From NCBI GenBank assembly GCA_019828595.1, contig JAHQRK010000060.1, positions 1-64,000 on the forward strand: 64,000 nucleotides of DNA, read 5' to 3'. The stretch comes from Aphanomyces cochlioides. Lineage: Eukaryota; Oomycota; Saprolegniomycetes; Saprolegniales; Verrucalvaceae. The translations under genes were made by a program, and so were the position numbers. The notes under the pieces are model-generated. The model did not search any database. It was not told the origin of the DNA and saw only the letters and a list, made by a program, of their open reading frames with translations. Shown one piece after another: positions 56,672-64,000 of this stretch (its first letter is position 1; every line of letters starts with the position of its first letter).

Positions 56672-59600
56672 TTAAATGAGTTGTATTAACCTTATTTTTG
56701 AGCAAAGGCCCTAATGACTTACTAATTTGCCTCGTACTGTATAAATAGAACTTGGAAAACAGGATATGGCAAAGTGGTCATTGGACAGGAGATGAAGTGA
56801 GTGAGCCGTCAGCTCTCTCATGAAACGACGCTGTTAGGAATGATGTGTTGACGTAACCAGTGGTCCGAAGATAGATGCTTGAGCACATTGAATACCTTGG
56901 TGTATCCCTTCTTGAGAGGGAGATCAACCAGGAGGTGTTGTAGATGTAGCTTGATCAAAGAGGCAGCATGAATGGCAACTTCCATCGGACTCTTCTCTGT
57001 GAGGTCGGGTCGAAAGGTGCGATCGGCACGTTGGAGCCATATTTGATAATACACGCAGGCTCGGACAATCGGCCAGATCTTCAGATAGCCACGGATGTAG
57101 TATCCATCGGACGGCTTGGGCGTCTCGTAGAACATTTCCAGACACGTTGACGGAAAGGAACACTCGAGCAGTCGCTGGATCGCCTTGAAGAAATACCAAA
57201 CAGATTGACCATATCCACAAGAGAACAGGAAATGCTCGTACGTCTCATTGACACGACAGAAGACACACGTCGGCTTGGGGTCTTGGTACTGAAACAGATA
57301 TTGCATGGCGTTGGCGCGGAGAAGGGTCTTGAAAATGAACTCTCCATATCGAGGGAGAATGTGGTCGGGTTGGAGGAAGGCGGCAAGTTGGGTAAGGCGC
57401 TTGGGGTCTTCGTAAAAGTTGGATGGCAGGTTGAGATGCTTGGTAGGAAGAATGGACGAGCTGACAGCTGGAGAAGCTCTGATCTTAGCCGATTTCGAAG
57501 TCGCAAGCGCCAACAAGATCGGACTCGAGTCAGGGTGTATCATCCAGTGCCATTCCATCCATTCAGAGCTTGGCGTCGGCAAGTGGAACACGGGAGCATC
57601 CTCTTCAGAAACAATCTCAAACAATCGTGATAACTTGGTCACCAAGATTGAGATCCATTGTTTCGTTGGAGGGACAAAATTGGCTTGGCGGCAGGCACGG
57701 TTGATTTTGTCGAACAAGATCGAAGCTGGCCAAACTCGCTGACACGGAGTCAACAAATGCGACAACTTCGTGATGTGAAGCGACGCCAATACATTGGCTT
57801 GGTCTTGCGTCGATGTAGAGCACTGATCGTATAGGTCTTCGAGTCCAGGCAGATACGAGTTGTGCCAAAGGGGAACATCCAAAGATGAGATGTGATTTGG
57901 ACAGCCGTACGGAGTCCAGCGAGATTCAAACCAGCTACTCAATAAGGCTTTCCACATTGGAGTGATATTGGGATTCTTGTACAGTTGTCTGATGAATGCA
58001 GAAGAGCCATTTGCCAAGAGGAGATCTCGGGGGGAACCCCATGGATGAAAAGCCTTCTCGAGGAGAGTATAGCCCGGCGTAATCCAGGCGGACATGGCAG
58101 ACTTGCGGGGTGGGGTGGTGATGGCTTGAATGCATCTGATCATGACAGAGCGGTTGTGTTGTTGCCATAAAGCAAGTGCATGGTGCAGGCCTAAGCCACC
58201 GGACTTCTTCGGCATGAATAGAATCTCCTTTTTGATCAAACGGAGGCCATGGACAGAGGAGGATGGGTTGATTTCTTCACCATGCATAAATTGAAGCATG
58301 GCCTTGTCGATCTTTTTGGCCAGGTCTTTGTCGGCAGGGACAAAAGCCAGTTGGTACCATAACACAGGCAGACATATGCTGTGCAGGATAGTGACTTTTC
58401 CGGCCATGGTTCGAGCCTTGTAGAGCCACAAAGACAAGCGAGCCACAAACTTCTCAAACACGTAATTGAAACGTGCCAATGGAGAAAGATTGGGCGCAAC
58501 CAAGATACCAAGAGCCTTCACGGGACTGTCGGAAGTAACTTGTAGTGAGGCAAGGTTCCCATTCAACTGGCTGTAGGTCAGAATTTGGGTCTTGTCTACG
58601 TTGAGTCGGAAACCAGACTTGTCGCAAAAGGTTTGAACCAATGCAAGCTGCCGGTGGAGGCACGTCTCATTTGCCGCATAGAGTTGCGAGTCGTCGGCAA
58701 AGTAACTCCCAGTGTGGTAGCGATCCCCACACTTGATGCCATAGTTGGAGTGTTGCCGTAGGAGTTGGCACATCGGTTCCAAAGCGATCACAAACAGAAG
58801 TGGCGACAGTGGATCACCTTGCAACACACCGCGTGAGATGTGAACTGGCTTGGACAAGAAGCCGTTCACCAAGATGCGAGACTTGCGGCCCGAGTACAGT
58901 ACGCGAACCATGTCAACAAAGGTTTCGGGAAAGCCATAGTGACGGAGGACGCGGAGCAAGTACGCGTGGTCCACGCGATCAAAAGCTTTCTCAAAGTCAA
59001 GCAGTGCCACCATCGAGGACGGACTGTGTAGTTTGATGTGGTGCAGCATGTCATCCAGTCGTGCAATATTGGTTTGGATATTGCTTCGACGGATAAAGCC
59101 TTGCTGGTCCGGGTGGATGATGTGTCGAATGTGGCGCTGGAGTCGATAAGCCAGAATACTCGTCAGGATTTTCACATCCGTGTTGAGTAGGCTAATGGGC
59201 CGATAGTTCTTGGCTTGTGACTTGGGGCCTTTCTTGTGCAGCAACACCAGCGTACTGACAAGTTGCATGGGAGTCAAGCGAGGGTGAGAATGGAGCTGGT
59301 GTGTGAATAGCAGCTCCAATACCAACGACCACTTGTGAGGTGCAAGTTTGAGGACTTCGAATGGCAGAGCGTTGGGACCTGGCGCTGAGTTCGAACTGCT
59401 GTGTCGAATAGCATGATAGAACTCGTTGGCGCGCAAGGGAGCCGACAGCTCTTTCTGGGCTTGCTCTGGCAGTTGCTTGTGTCGAGTCAATGGGGTCAGA
59501 AATGACGACACTTCGTCTCCAGATCGCTGCACCTCGGGAGCTGCAAACAAGTCCTTGTAGTAGTCGACCAGGACGTCAGACATGCCTTGTTGATTGGAGA

Positions 59601-60382
59601 CAACATTTCCATTGACATCCACCAACTCTTTGAAGACTGTCTTCTTCAAGGGGGTAGGGACAGGAGACATGAAGTGGAACTTGGACGAGCGCTCTGCTTT
59701 GTACAAGTGAAGTTGGAACGCCTGGTCTTGACGAAACTGCTTGTCTCGATCTTGCAGCTCGTGAATTTGCTTTTGAAGGTCTCGCACTCGATCCACCAGC
59801 ACTGCATCTTGACGCATGTTGGGGACTTGCAAAAGCGAAGCGATCTCCACAGCTGACTTCTTCAACGGCAGACGTTGTTTCTCCAATCGTTGAGAATGGA
59901 ATTCTTTGAGTTGGGAGCGGATATCATTGACCAGCATGTCGTAGGCCTTGGAGATATTGTGGAATGTTGGAGACTTGTCCAAAAATCGATCCAGACATCC
60001 ATGAACAATCTCGGCCGCTCGTGGTAGACGAAGTAGCCAAGTTGGAGCTTTCCATGATCCAGAGCCATGGCGCAATGTTTGACGCTTTGTGATGATACGA
60101 CAAGCCACGTGGTCAGCCTGTGGAACGTGTGGCATGTGCGTCGCCTTCCAATGACGAAGACCCGCCAAGGTGGACGAACAAAATATGTAGTCGAGTCGGT
60201 TGGTGAGTGTGGGACTTGTGAAGGCTCGTGCCACGGGGTTTTGACGGCGAAACAGATCCACCAGAGACAAACTGTGCATCCATTGTTCCAGTTGAAGGGT
60301 GCCGGCCATGGTGGAGGTACTGGGTCTCAACGAATCCAAATCTTTGTTGAGAGTGCAGTTGAAATCTCCTCCAACAATGTGG
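56672..60382 (-). mobile_element. LINE copy I1', duplicate of I1, interrupted by P1'
   Basis: Same left junction (AATGGAGG/TTAAATGAG) and same right junction (CAATGTGG then the P1' 5' end) as I1. Inserted in the E6 spacer. Confidence 0.92.
56818..60382 (-). pseudogene. ORF2 of I1', open but lacking the first 165 codons
   Basis: Open from the P1' junction to the stop at 56818-56820, with the reverse transcriptase and zinc motifs complete and the later endonuclease motifs present. Unlike I1 it has no frameshift near the C-terminus. The missing codons were separated by P1'. Confidence 0.9.
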
Positions 60383-60384
60383 GT

Positions 60385-61798
60385 ACTTCCGAATTTGCCT
60401 CGTACCCCTCAAGTCAAGAAGTTATCAAGTGCCGCCGCGCTCAAAATGTCCAACGCCAACAGCTGTTCCGAGCTCCGTGAGACCAACACTCACGGAGTCA
60501 CCATCATTCCAGGTATTGTATCACCTCACCCACTTTCGTCGTCCAATCAGGATGGCGGAAGTGGTGTGAGTAATGTCTGTACACCTAACCCTAGGGCCGA
60601 AGTGGAGGTCGAGTTCGACCCCAACAGCGTCTCTGGAGACCAATCTGCGTCTCGCTCCACCAGCGCTTCACCTGGTGCTCCACTCGCCGGAGTTCCAGGG
60701 GGGGTCAACCTCAGTGGGTCAGTGGTTGACCCCCAGACCACTGTCGTTAACTTGTCTAGCGAAGCCCTCACTCAGGAGGGCGAACCACTGGGGCCTTGTG
60801 CCTGTGGTGGCTGCTTCCCTGGACTCCAATTGGAGTCGATCCCCAGTGAAGGCGGCGAGAAAACGGGGTCCATGCCAGCCCTAGAGGCTACGAGGGCCCC
60901 CCCTATGGGCACACCCTGCGGTTCTGTCTACTTCCCCCAGGGGCCTCTTCGGAGGGGCGGGGGCGGTATCCCGATTTGGGTTCTCGCCGGAGCAATGGTG
61001 TACCCCAGTCACCGTGCTGCGGGGATGGCATGGATTCCCTTCTACCCCTGTCACTGGGGGTCTGGCCCCGGCCTTTCTCGTGACCAATGGGACTGAGCCA
61101 GCAGCCACCAACCGCGTCGCCCCCTGTGCTGAGCCTCCTAGAACGGGAGAGGAAGAAGAAAAATCTCAAGAGGACGTGGATATGGTCTCTGGAGACGCCG
61201 AGGGAAGGATTCTACTGAAACCGAGGCCTTAACCGACGAGGGAAATACTCAAATTCACTCTGAGGTTGATGGGTCAGGCGACATTAACGGCCAAGCGAAG
61301 CCGTGTGATACTCCTGGAGAAGTTATTCAAGAGGAACAATCGACAAACAATGACAATGACCAGTCAAATCAAGACATTGTCGACAAATCCGTTGCTCAAG
61401 GAAATGGCGCTGTTGATCCTCCTACCGCGGCAGACAAAATACAAGGCGATCAAGAGCAACAAAACGCTGAAAGGGCCAATCCATGGACGCAAAAGACTCC
61501 CGGCAAGGATTCAGCTTCGTCCAAGAAAGATTCCAAGCAAGGCAATGCCCCCAAAGGCGCGAAACATCGCAACACTGGTGCTCATGCTATTGCCGATGAC
61601 GATATTGCGCGATGCGAGGCCATGGCGGACGCATTCTACAAAGACTCTGGTGACATGGACGCCTTCATTGAAAACATTTTGCTCACCCCCCAGTCCCAAG
61701 TGTACGAGCTCACAGTCAAGTTGGGCGAAGGCTACAAGGACTGGTCCGAAAAAGTCATCTGCGATCAATTTGTCAAGGAAAATCCTGGTTCGTTATGG
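60385..61798 (+). mobile_element. LINE copy P1', duplicate of P1, plus strand, cut by I2'
   Basis: The full 5' end is at 60385, preceded by the same two extra bases (GT) as P1, confirming duplication of a single event. Confidence 0.92.
60446..61798 (+). pseudogene. ORF1 N-terminal part of P1', frameshifted
   Basis: ATG at 60446. The 7-G run near 60700 is intact here, but a G is lost near 61204 (GAGGGAAGG), as in P1, along with changed runs near 60930 and 61036. Truncated by I2' after about 450 codons. Confidence 0.85.
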
Positions 61799-64000
61799 TT
61801 AAATGAGTTGTATTAACCATATTTTTGAGCAAAGGCCCTAATGACTTACTAATTTGCCTCGTACTGATAAATAGAACTTGGAAAACAGAATATGGCAAAG
61901 TGGTCATTGAACAGGAGATGAAGTGAGTGAGCCGTCAGCTCACTCATGAAACGACGCTGTCAGGAATGGCGTGTTGACGTAACCAGGGGTCCGAAGATAG
62001 ATGCTTGAGCACATTGAATACCTTGGTGTATCCCTTCTTGAGAGGGAGATCAACCAGGAGCTGTTGTAGATGTAGCTTGATCAAAGAGGCAGCATGAATG
62101 GCAACTTCCATCGGACTCTTCGCTGTGAGGTCGGGTCGAAAGGTGCGATCGGCACGTTGGAGCCATATTTGATAATACACGCAGGCTCGGACAATCGGCC
62201 AGATCTTCAGATAGCCACGGATGTAGTATCCATCGGACGGCTTGGGCGTCTCGTAGAACATTTCCAGACACGTGGACGGAAAGGAACACTCGAGCAGTCG
62301 CTGGATTGTCTTGAAGGAATACCAAACAGATTGACCATATCCACAAGAGAACAGGAAATGCTCGTACGTCTCATTGACACGACAGAAGACACACGTCGGC
62401 TTGGGGTCTTGGTACTGAAACAGATATTGCATGGCGTTGGCGCGGAGAAGGGTCTTGAAAATGAACTCTCCATATCGAGGGAGAATGTGGTCGGGTTGGA
62501 GGAAGGCGGCAAGTTGGGTAAGGCGCTTGGGGTCTTCGTAAAAGTTGGATGGCAGGTTGAGATGCTTGGTAGGAAGAATGGACGAGCTGACAGCTGGAGA
62601 AGCTCTGATCTTAGCCGATTTCGAAGTCGCAAGCGCCAACAAGATCGGACTCGAGTCAGGGTGTATCATCCAGTGCCATTCCATCCATTCAGAGCTTGGC
62701 GTCGGCAAGTGGAACACGGGAGCATCCTCTTCAGAAACAATCTCAAACAATCGTGATAACTTGGTCACCAAGATTGAGATCCATTGTTTCGTTGGAGGGA
62801 CAAAATTGGCTTGGCGGCAGGCACGGTTGATTTTGTCGAACAAGATCGAAGCTGGCCAAACTCGCTGACACGGAGTCAACAAATGCGACAACTTCGTGAT
62901 GTGAAGCGAAGCCAATACATTGGCTTGGTCTTGCGTCGATGTAGAGCACTGATCGTATAGGTCTTCGAGTCCAGGCAGATACGAGTTGTGCCAAAGGGGA
63001 ACATCCAAAGATGAGATGTGATTTGGACAGCCGTACGGAGTCCAGCGGGATTCAAACCAGCTACTCAATAAGGCTTTCCACATTGGAGTGATATTGGGAT
63101 TCTTGTACAGTTGTCTGATGAATGCAGAAGAGCCATTTGCCAAGAGGAGATCTCGGGGGAACCCCATGGATGAAAAGCCTTCTCGAGGAGAGTATAGCCC
63201 GGCGTAATCCAGGCGGACATGGCAGACTTGCGGGGTGGGGTGGTGATGGCTTGAATGCATCTGATCATGACAGAGCGGTTGTGTTGTTGCCATAAAGCAA
63301 GTGCATGGTGCAGGCCTAAGCCACCGGACTTCTTCGGCATGAATAGAATCTCCTTTTTGATCAAACGGAGGCCATGGACAGAGGAGGATGGGTTGATTTC
63401 TTCACCATGCATAAATTGAAGCATGGCCTTGTCGATCTTTTTGGCCAGGTCTTTGTCGGCAGGGACAAAAGCCAGTTGGTACCATAACACAGGCAGACAT
63501 ATGCTGTGCAGGATAGTGACTTTTCCGGCCATGGTTCGAGCCTTGTAGAGCCACAAAGACAAGCGAGCCACAAACTTCTCATACACGTAATTGAAACGTG
63601 CCAATGGAGAAAGATTGGGCGCAACCAAGATACCAAGAGCCTTCACGGGACTGTCGGAAGTAACTTGTAGTGAGGCAAGGTTCCCATTCAACTGGCTGTA
63701 GGTCAGAATTTGGGTCTTGTCTACGTTGAGTCGGAAACCAGACTTGTCGCAAAAGGTTTGAACCAATGCAAGCTGCCGGTGGAGGCACGTCTCATTTGCC
63801 GCATAGAGTTGCGAGTCGTCGGCAAAGTAACTCCCAGTGTGGTAGCGATCCCCACACTTGATGCCATAGTTGGAGTGTTGCCGTAGGAGTTGGCACATCG
63901 GTTCCAAAGCGATCACAAACAGAAGTGGCGACAGTGGATCACCTTGCAACACACCGCGTGAGATGTGAACTGGCTTGGACAAGAAGCCGTTCACCAAGAT
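61799..64000 (-). mobile_element. LINE copy I2', duplicate of I2, runs off the window
   Basis: The 3' terminus at 61799 follows CGTTATGG. Its 3' UTR has one base less than the family (CGTACTGATAAATAG), where I2 has a G-to-C change at the same place. Confidence 0.92.
61944..64000 (-). pseudogene. ORF2 C-terminal half of I2', one frameshift
   Basis: Includes FADD, the region after the reverse transcriptase and the zinc motif; the N-terminal half is outside the window. A G is missing from the 6-G run near 63158 (TCTCGGGGGAAC), while I2 has all six. Stop at 61944-61946. Confidence 0.88.

Larger units (their letters stand above)
56093..64000. repeat. Right copy of the >7.9-kb direct duplication
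   Basis: Position 1 corresponds to 56093 and position 7906 to 64000, an offset of 56,092 to 56,094 bp that drifts with small indels. Because insertion junctions are shared, this is a segmental copy of an already nested region and not independent retrotransposition. Relative to the left copy it restores the ORF2 frame near 217 and 1084, but adds its own one-base losses near 61860 and 63158. Confidence 0.93.

Noticed and set aside
1..64000. CRISPR array, bacterial operon, LTRs, tRNA or rRNA genes.
   Set aside because: None is visible; repeats are long nested LINE copies without regular spacers, and no LTR pairs or RNA-gene signatures were recognised.

Overview
The window contains only one kind of DNA: copies and fragments of a single non-LTR (LINE) retrotransposon family, inserted into one another. 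I found no cellular gene, tRNA, rRNA or unique flanking sequence. It is eukaryotic: ORF2 is an apurinic-endonuclease/reverse-transcriptase LINE protein. Base composition looks balanced and no introns are visible. The species cannot be read from this. One weak hint is that the element's 5' terminus (ACTTCCGAATTTGC) resembles the oomycete initiator plus FPR core promoter, so a repeat-rich oomycete region is a reasonable but unproven guess; an early-diverging fungus is also possible.

Reconstructed full-length element, about 7,380 bp: 61-nt 5' UTR, ORF1 (1,012 aa, function unrecognised), 75-nt spacer, ORF2 (1,352 aa: APE endonuclease, reverse transcriptase, C-terminal CCHC zinc-binding motif), 146-nt 3' UTR. 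There is no poly(A) tail; every copy ends in the same CATTTAA. New copies join the target almost always directly after GG on the primer strand. Five insertions have both flanks in the window and show target-site duplications (TSDs) of 14-17 bp.

Layout (minus strand unless noted; names are mine): E6' 1-578 (ORF2 N-terminus); I1 579-4288; P1 4291-5702 (plus, inserted in I1); I2 5703-10256 (inserted in P1), carrying the 204-bp I3 at 9057-9260; I4 10257-17634 (full length, mismatched flanks); Q 17635-20141 (internal ORF2 piece); P 20143-23245 (plus, inserted in Q); H from 23246 (inserted in P), split by I7 27576-36107 (full length, itself carrying I8 34569-35705), by P2 36953-40073 (plus) and by E5 41002-45065; E6 45066-56671 (inserted in E5), carrying E7 47824-55179 (nearly full length); then I1' 56672-60382, P1' 60385-61798 (plus) and I2' 61799-64000.

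The last 7.9 kb (56093-64000) repeats the first 7.9 kb (1-7906) almost base for base, including insertion junctions, so the locus carries a direct duplication with a spacing of about 56.09 kb. I4 has the left flank of one insertion site and the right flank of another, as expected if it is the crossover product that made the duplication. An assembly artefact is the main alternative.

Several copies (ORF2 of I2, I4, I7 and E6; ORF1 of I7 and E7) have intact reading frames once later insertions are discounted, so the nest is young. Most remaining frame breaks are single-base changes in homopolymer runs and may partly be sequencing error.
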